A program made the translations under genes and the position numbers. A stretch of DNA of 64,000 nucleotides. Origin: Aquipseudomonas guryensis. Its GTDB lineage: Bacteria > Pseudomonadota > Gammaproteobacteria > Pseudomonadales > Pseudomonadaceae. The notes beneath the pieces are model-generated. The model was not told the DNA's origin. It was given only the letters and a program-made list of their open reading frames with translations, and made no database searches. Positions 53,592 to 61,807 of the stretch are shown piece after piece. The stretch covers positions 62,001 through 126,000 of the forward strand of contig NZ_JACJFN010000003.1 in assembly GCF_014164785.1 (NCBI RefSeq), given 5' to 3'. How positions within the stretch are numbered: the stretch's first letter is position 1; each line of letters opens with the position of its first letter.

Positions 53592-56189
53592 ATGCCAACG
53601 CGCAAATTCGGACTCAACCTGGCAGTCTTCGTGGCGGTCGCCGCCCTGTTCACTGGCATCTGGGCCCTGTACAACCGCCCTGTAACCGCACCGGACTGGC
53701 CGGAACAGATTTCCGGTTTTTCCTACTCGCCTTTCCGCGCCGGGCAGAACCCGCAGCAGAACACCTACCCGAGCGATGCGCAGATCCGCGCCGACCTCGA
53801 ACTGCTGAGCAAACACACCGACAACATCCGCACCTACTCGGTGGATGGCGCCCTGGCCAACATCCCGCAGCTGGCGGAGGAATTCGGCCTGCGCGTAACC
53901 CTGGGTATCTGGATAAGCCCGGACCTGGAGCGCAACGAGCGGGAAATCGCCAAGGCCATCGAGATCGCCAACGACTCCCGCAGTGTGGTGCGCGTGGTGG
54001 TCGGTAACGAAGCCCTGTTCCGCACCGAGGTGACCCCAGAAAACCTGATCGCCTACATCGACCGTGTGCGTGCAGCGGTCAAGGTACCGGTGACCACCTC
54101 CGAACAGTGGCACATCTGGCAGGAATACCCGGAGCTGGCCAAGCACACCGACCTGGTCGCCGCCCACGTGCTGCCCTATTGGGAATTCGTGCCGATGGAG
54201 GACTCCACCGAATTCGTGCTGGAGCGCGCCAAGGATCTGAAGAAACTCTTCCCGAAGAAGCCCCTGCTGCTCTCCGAGGTCGGCTGGCCAAGCAACGGCC
54301 GCATGCGCGGTGGCGCCGAGGCCTCCCAGGCGGACCAGGCCATTTACCTGCGCACCCTGGTCAATGCGCTCAACGCCAAGGGCTACAACTACTTCGTCAT
54401 CGAGGCCTTCGACCAGCCGTGGAAGGCCAGCGAAGAAGGTTCGGTCGGCGCCTACTGGGGCGTGTACAACCTCGACCGCCAACCCAAGTTCGCCTTCGAA
54501 GGCCCGGTGGTGGCCATTCCGCAATGGCGCCTGCTGGCCATTGCCTCGGTGGTTCTGGCCCTGCTGACCCTGGCCCTGATGCTGATCGACGGCAGTGCGC
54601 TGCGCCAGCGCGGCCGCACCTTCCTGACCTTCGTCGCCTTCGCCGGCGGCTCCATGCTGGTGTGGATCGGCTACGACTATAGCCAGCAGTACAGCACCTG
54701 GTTCAGTACCCTCGTCGGCCTGCTGCTCGGCATCGGCGCCTTCGGTGTGTTCATCGTGCTGCTCACCGAAGCCCATGAGCTGGCCGAGACCGCCTGGACC
54801 CGCACCCGCCGTCGGCCCTTCCTGCCGGTGCTGACGGATACCGCCTACCGGCCCAAGGTGTCGATCCACGTGCCCTGCTACAACGAGCCGCCGGAGATGG
54901 TCAAACAGACTCTCGACGCCCTCGCTGCGCTGGACTACCCGGATTACGAAGTCATCATCATCGACAACAACACCAAGGACCCTGCGGTGTGGGAGCCGGT
55001 GCAGGCCTATTGCGAGCAGCTCGGCCCGCGCTTCCGCTTCTTCCACGTCGCCCCGCTGCACGGTTTCAAGGGCGGCGCGCTGAACTACATCCTGCCGCAT
55101 ACCGCGCCCGATGCCGAAGTGGTGGCGGTGATCGATTCCGACTACTGCGTCGACAGGAACTGGCTCAAGCACATGGTGCCGCACTTCGCCGACCCGAAGA
55201 TCGCCGTGGTGCAGTCACCGCAGGACTACCGCGACGGCAACGAGAACACCTTCAAGAAGCTCTGCTACGCCGAGTACAAAGGCTTCTTCCACATCGGCAT
55301 GGTGACCCGCAACGACCGCGACGCGATCATCCAGCACGGCACCATGACCATGATCCGCCGCAGCGTGATGGACGAACTGCGCTGGGCCGACTGGACCATC
55401 TGTGAAGACGCCGAGCTGGGCCTGCGCGTATTCGAGAAGGGCTACTCGGCGGCTTACGCCCACGAGAGCTTCGGCAAGGGGCTGATGCCCGACACCTTCA
55501 TCGACTACAAGAAGCAGCGCTTCCGCTGGGCCTATGGCGCCATCCAGATCATGAAGGGCCATGCGCGCAGCCTGTTCCTCGGCAAGGACTCCGAACTCAA
55601 GACTGGCCAGCGCTACCACTTCGTCGCCGGTTGGCTGCCATGGATCGCCGATGGCCTGAACATCTTCTTCACCGTCGGCGCCCTGCTCTGGTCGGCCGGC
55701 ATGATCATCGTGCCGCAGCGGGTCGACCCGCCGCTGATGATCTTCGCCATCCCGCCGCTGGCACTGTTCTTCTTCAAGCTGGGCAAGATCCTGTTCCTCT
55801 ACCGCAAGGCCATGGGCGTCGACCTGGTGCGCTCGTTCCAGGCGGCCCTGGCCGGTCTGGCGCTGTCGCACACCATCGCCAAGGCGGTGCTCTACGGCGC
55901 CTTCACCAAGACCATCCCGTTCTTCCGCACGCCGAAGATGGCCAGCAACCACGGCATCATGGTGGCCCTGGCCGAAGCCCGCGAGGAGGTATTCATCATG
56001 CTCCTGCTGTGGGGTTCGGCGGTCGGTATCGGCATCGTCCAGGGCTTCCCCAGCTCAGACGTGAAGTTCTGGGTGGCCATGCTCCTGGTGCAGTCGCTGC
56101 CGTACCTGGCGGCGTTGATCATGGCGCTGCTGTCGTCCCTGCCCAAGCCGCTGGAAACGAGCGAGGACGAGGCCACGGCCCCGGTCTGA
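53592..56189 (+). CDS. ndvB: NdvB-like beta-glucan synthase (GH17-like plus GT2 domains)
   Basis: An 865-residue inner-membrane enzyme. One transmembrane helix (about 8-27) leads to a GH17-like domain (about 40-300) with the acid/base Glu140 in VVVGNE and the nucleophile Glu229 in LLLSEVGWPSNG, an exact GH17 signature. Transmembrane helices follow (about 312-405), then a GT2 domain (about 420-680) with HVPCYNEPP, VIDSDYCVD, the ICEDAELG acidic motif and QRFRW, then more helices. It fits P. aeruginosa NdvB, which makes cyclic beta-1,3-glucans. An earlier in-frame ATG at 53526 has a strong GGGGAG site; I prefer 53592 because the family starts MPxRKFGLNL. The 225-base gap before it holds a GCCCCG/CGGGGC hairpin (53474-53490). 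Confidence 0.88.
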   Translation: MPTRKFGLNLAVFVAVAALFTGIWALYNRPVTAPDWPEQISGFSYSPFRAGQNPQQNTYPSDAQIRADLELLSKHTDNIRTYSVDGALANIPQLAEEFGLRVTLGIWISPDLERNEREIAKAIEIANDSRSVVRVVVGNEALFRTEVTPENLIAYIDRVRAAVKVPVTTSEQWHIWQEYPELAKHTDLVAAHVLPYWEFVPMEDSTEFVLERAKDLKKLFPKKPLLLSEVGWPSNGRMRGGAEASQADQAIYLRTLVNALNAKGYNYFVIEAFDQPWKASEEGSVGAYWGVYNLDRQPKFAFEGPVVAIPQWRLLAIASVVLALLTLALMLIDGSALRQRGRTFLTFVAFAGGSMLVWIGYDYSQQYSTWFSTLVGLLLGIGAFGVFIVLLTEAHELAETAWTRTRRRPFLPVLTDTAYRPKVSIHVPCYNEPPEMVKQTLDALAALDYPDYEVIIIDNNTKDPAVWEPVQAYCEQLGPRFRFFHVAPLHGFKGGALNYILPHTAPDAEVVAVIDSDYCVDRNWLKHMVPHFADPKIAVVQSPQDYRDGNENTFKKLCYAEYKGFFHIGMVTRNDRDAIIQHGTMTMIRRSVMDELRWADWTICEDAELGLRVFEKGYSAAYAHESFGKGLMPDTFIDYKKQRFRWAYGAIQIMKGHARSLFLGKDSELKTGQRYHFVAGWLPWIADGLNIFFTVGALLWSAGMIIVPQRVDPPLMIFAIPPLALFFFKLGKILFLYRKAMGVDLVRSFQAALAGLALSHTIAKAVLYGAFTKTIPFFRTPKMASNHGIMVALAEAREEVFIMLLLWGSAVGIGIVQGFPSSDVKFWVAMLLVQSLPYLAALIMALLSSLPKPLETSEDEATAPV

Positions 56190-56207
56190 GTGAGTTTCTG
56201 CTTGTCG

Positions 56208-56237
56208 AAACGGCGGCCTTGGGCCGCCGTTTTGCTT
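56208..56237 (+). terminator. Terminator after the NdvB-like gene
   Basis: An 11-bp stem AAACGGCGGCC/GGCCGCCGTTT with a three-base loop and a TTTTGCTTT tail. Confidence 0.9.
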
Positions 56238-56274
56238 TAAGATATGCGCCTTTTCCGTGCTTTGAGTGTTCTCC

Positions 56275-57414
56275 ATGACCGCCCTCACCCCCACCCTCGA
56301 GCTCGCCTGCGACCTGATCCGCCGCCCGTCCGTGACCCCAGTCGACGAAGGCTGCCAGGAACTGATGATGCGGCGCCTGGCCGCCGTCGGCTTCACGCTG
56401 GAGCCAATGCGTATCGAGGAAGTGGACAATTTCTGGGCCCATCGTGGCGGCGACGGTCCGGTGCTGTGCTTCGCCGGGCATACCGACGTGGTACCGACCG
56501 GCCCCCTGCAATCCTGGCAGCACCAGCCGTTCGATGCGCTGATCGACGAGCAGGGCATGCTCTGCGGCCGCGGCGCGGCGGACATGAAGGGCAGCCTGGC
56601 GTCGATGATCATCGCCGTCGAGCGCTTCGTCGTCGACCACCCGAACCACAAGGGCGCGATTACTTTCCTGATCACCAGCGACGAAGAAGGCCCGGCCCAC
56701 CACGGCACCAAGGCCGTGGTCGAGCGCCTGCGCGAGCGCGGCGAACGCCTGGACTGGTGCATCGTCGGCGAACCGTCGAGTACCACCCTGGTCGGCGACG
56801 TGGTCAAGAACGGCCGCCGTGGCTCGCTCGGCTGCACCCTGACCGTGCGCGGCAAGCAAGGCCACGTGGCCTACCCGCACCTGGCCCGCAACCCCATCCA
56901 CCTGGCCGCTCCGGCCCTGGCCGAACTGGCCGCCGAGCACTGGGACAATGGCAACGCCTACTTCCCGCCGACCAGCTTCCAGGTCTCCAACCTGAATGCC
57001 GGCACCGGAGCCACCAACGTGATTCCCGGCGAACTGAAGGCGGTGTTCAACTTCCGCTTCTCCACCGAATCCACCGTCGAAGGCCTGCAGCAGCGCGTGC
57101 GCGCCATTCTCGACAAGCATGGCCTGGACTACGAACTGGACTGGGCCCTGTCTGGCCTGCCATTCCTTACCCAGCCGGGCGACCTGCTCGACGCCGTGGC
57201 CGCCAGCATCCGCAGCGTCACCGGGCGCGAGACCACGCCCTCGACCTCCGGCGGCACCTCGGATGGGCGCTTTATCGCCACCCTGGGCACCCAGGTGGTC
57301 GAGCTGGGCCCGGTCAACGCCACCATCCACCAGATCGACGAGCGCGTGCTGGCCAGCGACCTGGATGTGCTGACCGAAATCTACTACCAGACCCTGGTCA
57401 ATCTGCTCGCATGA
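56275..57414 (+). CDS. dapE: Succinyl-diaminopimelate desuccinylase
   Basis: A 379-residue dinuclear zinc hydrolase giving LL-diaminopimelate. Metal ligands lie in [13 protein letters not shown] (His), [12 protein letters not shown] (Asp), [13 protein letters not shown] (Glu-Glu) and IVGEPSS (Glu), with [12 protein letters not shown] as the C-terminal ligand loop. The dimerisation domain starts near [28 protein letters not shown]. The start is ATG at 56275; a GTG three codons earlier is possible. It overlaps rlmA by four bases. Confidence 0.96.
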   Translation: MTALTPTLELACDLIRRPSVTPVDEGCQELMMRRLAAVGFTLEPMRIEEVDNFWAHRGGDGPVLCFAGHTDVVPTGPLQSWQHQPFDALIDEQGMLCGRGAADMKGSLASMIIAVERFVVDHPNHKGAITFLITSDEEGPAHHGTKAVVERLRERGERLDWCIVGEPSSTTLVGDVVKNGRRGSLGCTLTVRGKQGHVAYPHLARNPIHLAAPALAELAAEHWDNGNAYFPPTSFQVSNLNAGTGATNVIPGELKAVFNFRFSTESTVEGLQQRVRAILDKHGLDYELDWALSGLPFLTQPGDLLDAVAASIRSVTGRETTPSTSGGTSDGRFIATLGTQVVELGPVNATIHQIDERVLASDLDVLTEIYYQTLVNLLA

Positions 57415-58217
57415 GTCTGACCTGCCCGATCTGCCAGCAGGCGCTGAGCGTCGTCGACAACGGCGTGGCCTGCCCGGCCAACCACCGCTTCGACCGCGCG
57501 CGCCAGGGTTACCTGAACCTGCTGCCGGTGCAGCACAAGAACAGCCGTGACCCAGGCGATAACGCGGCCATGGTCGAGGCCCGTCGACGTTTCCTCGACG
57601 GCGGCCACTACGCCCCGCTGGCCCGGCGCCTGGCCGAACTGGCCGCCGAGCGTGCGCCGCAGCGCTGGCTGGATATCGGTTGTGGCGAGGGCTACTACAC
57701 CGCGCAGCTCGCCGAGTTGCTGCCGGATGCCGATGGCTATGCCCTGGATATCTCCCGCGAGGCGGTCAAGCGGGCCTGCAAGCGCGCCCCTCAGCTGAGC
57801 TGGCTGGTGGCGAGCATGGCCCGGGTGCCATTGGCGGATGCCAGTTGCAATCTGCTGGCCAGCATGTTCAGCCCGCTCGACTGGCAGGAAGCGCTGCGCC
57901 TGCTCGCTCCCGGTGGCGGCCTGCTGCGCATGGGCCCGACCGGCGAGCACCTGATGCAGCTGCGGCAGAAGCTGTACGACGAAGTGCGCGACTATGATGA
58001 GCAGAAGCACCTCGAACTGATTCCACCGGGCATGCGCCTGGCCCACAGCGAAACCCTGACTTTTGCCCTGCAGCTGGACAGCAGCCAGGCCCGTGCCGAC
58101 CTGCTGGCCATGACCCCGCACGGCTGGCGCGCCAGCGCCGAACGCCGCGCCGCGGTGATCGCCGAAGACTTCGAAGTGACTGTATCCATTCGCTACGATT
58201 GGATCGAGAAAATCTAG
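57411..58217 (+). CDS. rlmA: 23S rRNA (guanine-745-N1) methyltransferase
   Basis: A 268-residue enzyme (RlmA/RrmA) methylating G745 of 23S rRNA. The N-terminal zinc finger is C5-x2-C8..C21-x3-H25 (CPIC..CPANH). The following [14 protein letters not shown] and [25 protein letters not shown] blocks are typical. The SAM loop is [15 protein letters not shown], and SMFSPLDW is the active-site region. It starts inside the dapE stop (ATGA), a pairing I recall in P. aeruginosa. Confidence 0.93.
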   Translation: MSLTCPICQQALSVVDNGVACPANHRFDRARQGYLNLLPVQHKNSRDPGDNAAMVEARRRFLDGGHYAPLARRLAELAAERAPQRWLDIGCGEGYYTAQLAELLPDADGYALDISREAVKRACKRAPQLSWLVASMARVPLADASCNLLASMFSPLDWQEALRLLAPGGGLLRMGPTGEHLMQLRQKLYDEVRDYDEQKHLELIPPGMRLAHSETLTFALQLDSSQARADLLAMTPHGWRASAERRAAVIAEDFEVTVSIRYDWIEKI

Positions 58218-58227
58218 AGAGCCCGCC

Positions 58228-58599
58228 ATGCGCCAACCCGATATCGAGATCTACCTCAAGGACGCCGATCACAAGGCCATTGCCGCCTGGCTGGGTCAAG
58301 CCATTGGCCCGGTCAGCGAATGGCGCCAACAGGGCCAGACCTTCAAATGCCGCGCCGGCACCGTGCCGGTAACCTGGCTGCCGAAGGCCGTGGGCAAATG
58401 GCACAGCCTTTATCTGGAAAGCGACGCCACGCCCTGGGACGACGACCTTGCCTGCGCCCGCGCTGCCTTCGCTGCACTGGACGTGGAAGTACGCTGCGCC
58501 CCTGGTGGCTGGGACGAGGAGGAAAGCGTGGAAACCGCCGACCGCTGGATTCGCATCAGCAGCGACGGTGAAGAAGAGATCATCTGGCGCACCGACTGA
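58228..58599 (+). CDS. Conserved Pseudomonas hypothetical protein (123 residues)
   Basis: I do not recognise a functional family. The protein is acidic, with no signal peptide or membrane segment. It is Trp- and acid-rich toward the end (GGWDEEESVETADRWIRISS), with a mixed alpha/beta pattern of about five predicted strands. AGAG precedes the ATG, 10 bases after rlmA, so it is co-transcribed with dapE-rlmA. I recall a gene of this kind between rlmA and a cold-shock gene in P. aeruginosa. Good frame, codon use and a strong terminator after it support a real gene. Confidence 0.75.
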   Translation: MRQPDIEIYLKDADHKAIAAWLGQAIGPVSEWRQQGQTFKCRAGTVPVTWLPKAVGKWHSLYLESDATPWDDDLACARAAFAALDVEVRCAPGGWDEEESVETADRWIRISSDGEEEIIWRTD

Positions 58600-58611
58600 A
58601 GCGCTGCCCGG

Positions 58612-58650
58612 AAAAACAAAAGGCCCGTCACTGACGGGCCTTTTGTTTTT
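58612..58650. terminator. Strong bidirectional terminator
   Basis: A perfect 18-bp inverted repeat AAAAACAAAAGGCCCGTC/GACGGGCCTTTTGTTTTT with a three-base loop between two convergent genes. Confidence 0.95.
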
Positions 58651-58666
58651 CTGCGAGCTGTAGGGA

Positions 58667-58876
58667 TCAGAGCTGGGATACGTCTTCCGCCTGCAGGCCT
58701 TTCTGGCCCTGGATCACGGAAAACTCGACCTGCTGGCCTTCGACCAGCGAGCGGTGGCCTTCGCCACGGATGGCGCGGTAGTGGACGAATACGTCCGGCC
58801 CGCTGCCACGCTGAATGAAGCCATAGCCCTTGGAATCATTGAACCACTTGACGGTTCCAGTCTCACGCTCAGCCAT
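58667..58876 (-). CDS. Cold-shock domain protein
   Basis: A 69-residue OB-fold nucleic-acid-binding protein. [20 protein letters not shown] starts the domain; RNP1 is KGYGFI (16-21), with Tyr instead of the usual Phe at the second aromatic position, and RNP2 is VFVHY (29-33). The loop between them is short (QRGSGPD). The start at 58876 is eight bases after GAGGAA; a GTG two codons earlier is too close. A promoter 140 bases upstream gives it a long leader, as usual for csp genes. Confidence 0.93.
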   Translation of the reverse strand: MAERETGTVKWFNDSKGYGFIQRGSGPDVFVHYRAIRGEGHRSLVEGQQVEFSVIQGQKGLQAEDVSQL

Positions 58877-59017
58877 TCGCACTTCCTCGACTCACATTAT
58901 TGTTATTGCCCGGATGGACTTCGCCGGTGCCACTGGCGCCCTCCCCCGCGCTTCGTCCACACACCAGACCGGCATGGGACGGGATGCTGAAAGTGCTCCT
59001 GAAGCAACCGCCAGCCG

Positions 59018-59045
59018 AGTATAAAACAAGTGTTTGGCCTGCCAA
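59018..59045 (-). promoter_or_regulatory. Sigma-70 promoter of the cold-shock gene
   Basis: On the minus strand TTGGCA (59040-59045), a 16-base spacer and TATACT (59018-59023). Transcription would start near 59011, leaving a leader of about 135 bases. This lies in the 358-base gap 58877-59234, which further holds the palindrome at 59165 and the hairpin at 59193. Confidence 0.75.
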
Positions 59046-59164
59046 GAGATAATTCAGGACAGCCTGCAAGGCACGTAGCATATGGCCTACAGGGCTTTTA
59101 CAGGGTTTCTCAGGGAGCAGAACGGTCAGCTTTTTCCGCCAACAGCCGCGACGAGTCAGCCGTG

Positions 59165-59188
59165 GTGGATAAGCAAAGCGTTATCCAC
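59165..59188. repeat. DnaA-box-like palindrome, copy 2
   Basis: GTGGATAA (59165-59172) and TTATCCAC (59181-59188) around the 8-base centre GCAAAGCG. Arm sequence and spacing equal those of copy 1 at 51051. Confidence 0.65.
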
Positions 59189-59192
59189 GGTT

Positions 59193-59215
59193 GAGCCAGG
59201 CAAGGCGCCTGGCTC
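59193..59215 (-). terminator. Hairpin after the GldG-like gene
   Basis: A 9-bp stem GAGCCAGGC/GCCTGGCTC with a five-base loop, 20 bases past the stop of the ABC operon. No T-run follows, so termination is likely weak or Rho-assisted. Confidence 0.5.
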
Positions 59216-59234
59216 ATTAGAGGCGAATGACTTC

Positions 59235-61070
59235 TTAAGCGGCCTTGCGCCGGCGCCACAGCCACAGCGCCAGCACGCCGAGGGTCAGCAGCAATGGCAC
59301 CAGGGCGATGTTGACGAACTTGAGCACGCCCCCCAGTTCCTCGATCTTCGAGTTGAGCTGGAAGCGCACCTCGCGCAGCTCCTTGCGGATGCGCACCTTC
59401 TCGGCGAGGAACTGCTGCACGGTGGCCTGCTGTTCCGGAGTCAGCTCCATGGGCTTGCTCGGGTCCTGGTTCTGCTGCAGGGCGGCGAGTTTCTGCTCGG
59501 TCTCGCCCAGGCGCTTCTGTAGGTCCTCTTCCTTGACGCGGAACTGCGCCTCGGCCTCGCGCTGCAGCGCTTCGACCACCTCGAACGGGCGGCTGAAACG
59601 GCCGCGCGAGCGCACGCTGATCAGCGCATCCGAGCCGGACAGGTTGTCCAAGGCGTTGATCGCGAAGCCGGCGTTGTCGGCGAACGGCTGCGGCATGCGC
59701 TGGCCGAAGAAGTCCTGCACCTGCACCCACATGCGGTCGCTGAGCAGGTCGGTGTCCGCTACGGCGATGACATTGATGTTGTCCGCCGCCTTGAGGCCGT
59801 CCTTCTGCCCTTCGATGCCGTTCGGGTAGGCCGACTGCGCCGGGCCGCTGATGCGCGCGGCGATGGCATAGCGCTCACCGGTTGGCTGCAGATCGCGCAG
59901 CAGTTCTTCCGGATTGTTGAGCATGGCAAAACGCGCGGCCTCGAAGGGCATGGCGTATTCCGAGCTCTGCAGCAGCGGCAGGAACTGGGTCTTGGCGCCT
60001 TCGACCGGTTCGAGAATACCGCTGGTGGCGACATTGATGCTTTCCAGGCCGGCCGTACTCACGTCCTCCTGGTTCAGCGCGCGCGGCGGCAGCCCCAGCC
60101 AACCGGCATGGCGCACCGGACGCTGACTCTGGCCCATGCCCACGGCCATGGCGTAGGAACCGTCACCGAGTACCTTGTCCGGCATCAGGCGCAGGCCCCA
60201 GGCCTTGAACAGCGGTTCCAGATCGGATGCCTTGTCGGCGCCATCGCCCGGTAGCATCGGCATGCCGGTATCGGCTTCGCTGAACGGATCGACGAACACC
60301 AGCAACTTGCCGCCGCGCAGGACGAACTGGTCGATGGCATACAGCGTCGCCTCAGGCAGCTGCTTGGGGTGTACCAGCAGCAGCACCGAGATATCGTCCG
60401 GGATCTGGTCGATGCCGATCTTCAGGCTGGCGATCTTGAACAACTGACGCGCCTGCTCCATGAACATCCAGGGCGCAGTCGGCTGGCGGCTGGCCATGTC
60501 GAAACCGCCGTTGATCTGCAGCCCCGACATCAGGCCAACCACCGGCAGCTCAGGCTTGGCCAGGCTCTGCACCAGCTGGCTGACCTGGTATTCGAGGAAC
60601 TCTTCCTGGTCTAGCGGGAAGAACGGGATGATCTGCTTGTCGTCCTGGCCATTGGTGCCGGCCAGGCCGAAGTAGATCTGCTCGCCGCTCTGGTTTGCCG
60701 GCACGGCCTGCAGACCGAAGCCGGCGGCCTTGTCTTCGTCCTCGGAGAACGGTTCGGGGTCGATCACATGCAGCTTGATCTTGCCCTTGGCCGCACGCTC
60801 GTAGGCCTTGAGCAACTCTTCCACGCGGGTGGCGTAGTTGCGCAGCACGGCCAACTCGCGGGCCGACTTGTCGGAGTAGAAGAAGTACAGGTCGATCGGC
60901 TCTTTGATCTCGCCGAGGATCTGCTTGGTGCCCTCACTAATGGTGTAGAGCTTCTGCTCGGTCAGGTCGAGGCGGGCATTACCCAGGGTCAACCCGGACA
61001 GCACGTTGAATGCCAGGAAGGCGGCGGCGATCAGCAGCAGGCCGGCGCCGGAATACATCAGTTTTTTCAT
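59235..61070 (-). CDS. GldG-like ABC-transporter auxiliary protein
   Basis: A 611-residue membrane-anchored protein. One N-terminal helix (about 7-25) is followed by the family hallmark RLDLTEQKLYTISEGTKQIL, a large periplasmic GldG/ABC_transp_aux domain with a Rossmann-like core (LLVHPKQLPEATLYAIDQFVLRGGKLLVFVDPF), a coiled coil (about 510-580, Glu/Gln/Arg-rich) and a C-terminal helix followed by RRRKAA. Related proteins work with GldA/GldF in gliding bacteria, but the family is wide and the substrate here is unknown. It is last of three co-directional genes, two bases after the permease. Confidence 0.85.
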   Translation of the reverse strand: MKKLMYSGAGLLLIAAAFLAFNVLSGLTLGNARLDLTEQKLYTISEGTKQILGEIKEPIDLYFFYSDKSARELAVLRNYATRVEELLKAYERAAKGKIKLHVIDPEPFSEDEDKAAGFGLQAVPANQSGEQIYFGLAGTNGQDDKQIIPFFPLDQEEFLEYQVSQLVQSLAKPELPVVGLMSGLQINGGFDMASRQPTAPWMFMEQARQLFKIASLKIGIDQIPDDISVLLLVHPKQLPEATLYAIDQFVLRGGKLLVFVDPFSEADTGMPMLPGDGADKASDLEPLFKAWGLRLMPDKVLGDGSYAMAVGMGQSQRPVRHAGWLGLPPRALNQEDVSTAGLESINVATSGILEPVEGAKTQFLPLLQSSEYAMPFEAARFAMLNNPEELLRDLQPTGERYAIAARISGPAQSAYPNGIEGQKDGLKAADNINVIAVADTDLLSDRMWVQVQDFFGQRMPQPFADNAGFAINALDNLSGSDALISVRSRGRFSRPFEVVEALQREAEAQFRVKEEDLQKRLGETEQKLAALQQNQDPSKPMELTPEQQATVQQFLAEKVRIRKELREVRFQLNSKIEELGGVLKFVNIALVPLLLTLGVLALWLWRRRKAA

Positions 61071-61072
61071 CT

Positions 61073-61807
61073 TCAGTCAGCCTTCTTCAGATCGACCACG
61101 ATGGCGGTGGCAGCAAGCCAGGCAGCCATCAGGGTGATGAAATAGAGCAGGTCGCGCAGGTCGATCACGCCCTTGCTGATCGCGTCGAAACGGGTCAGGA
61201 AGCTCAGCGAAGCCACCGCATCCAGCAGCCACTGCGGCGCCCAGCCGGTGAAGGCATCCAGCACCATGGGGAAACCGCTGACGATGAACAGGAAGCAGGC
61301 GCTGACCGCGAGGATGAAGGCGATCACCTGGTTCTTGGCCAGGGCCGACATGCACGAGCCGATGGCCAGGTAGGAGCCGGCCAGCAGCCAGCTGCCCAGG
61401 TAGGCAGTGACGATGGCGCCGTTGTCCGGTTCACCCAGGTAGTTGACCGTGATGATCATCGGGAAGGTCAGCAGCAGGGCGATGCCGGCAAACACCCAGG
61501 CGGCGAGGAACTTGCCGGTGACCGCATCGAAACGGGTGATCGGCAGGGTCATCAGCAGCTCGATCGAGCCGGACTTGCGCTCCTCGGCCCACAGGCGCAT
61601 GGCCAGGGCCGGCACCAGGAACAGGTAGAGCCAGGGGTGGAAGCTGAAGAAGGCCTTGAGATCGGCCTGGCCGCCCTCGTAGAAACCACCCATATAGAAG
61701 GTGAAGACCCCGGACAGGACCAAGAAGATCAGGATAAACACGTACGCAAGCGGGGTCGCAAAATAGCTGGCCAGCTCGCGTTTGAAGACTACCGGTAGCT
61801 GTTTCAT
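61073..61807 (-). CDS. ABC-2-type permease (GldF/NosY-like)
   Basis: A 244-residue inner-membrane protein with six hydrophobic helices. The cytoplasmic MRLWAEERKSGSIELLMTLPIT segment before the third helix is the conserved ABC-2 motif linking the permease to its ATPase. It overlaps the ATPase gene by four bases and lies directly before the GldG-like gene. Export or mechanical work on envelope material is the usual role of the type; no cargo is indicated. Confidence 0.88.
   Translation of the reverse strand: MKQLPVVFKRELASYFATPLAYVFILIFLVLSGVFTFYMGGFYEGGQADLKAFFSFHPWLYLFLVPALAMRLWAEERKSGSIELLMTLPITRFDAVTGKFLAAWVFAGIALLLTFPMIITVNYLGEPDNGAIVTAYLGSWLLAGSYLAIGSCMSALAKNQVIAFILAVSACFLFIVSGFPMVLDAFTGWAPQWLLDAVASLSFLTRFDAISKGVIDLRDLLYFITLMAAWLAATAIVVDLKKAD

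Noticed and set aside
56119..57330. 403-codon minus-strand frame over dapE
   Set aside because: Antisense to an intact DapE with all metal ligands.
51051..59188. Replication origin suggested by DnaA-like boxes
   Set aside because: Only two near-box pairs 8 kb apart, no AT-rich unwinding region and no dnaA/dnaN/gyrB genes nearby.
58877..59234. Small gene in the cold-shock/ABC gap
   Set aside because: Only short frames without ribosome sites; the space is explained by the csp promoter and leader, a palindrome and a hairpin.
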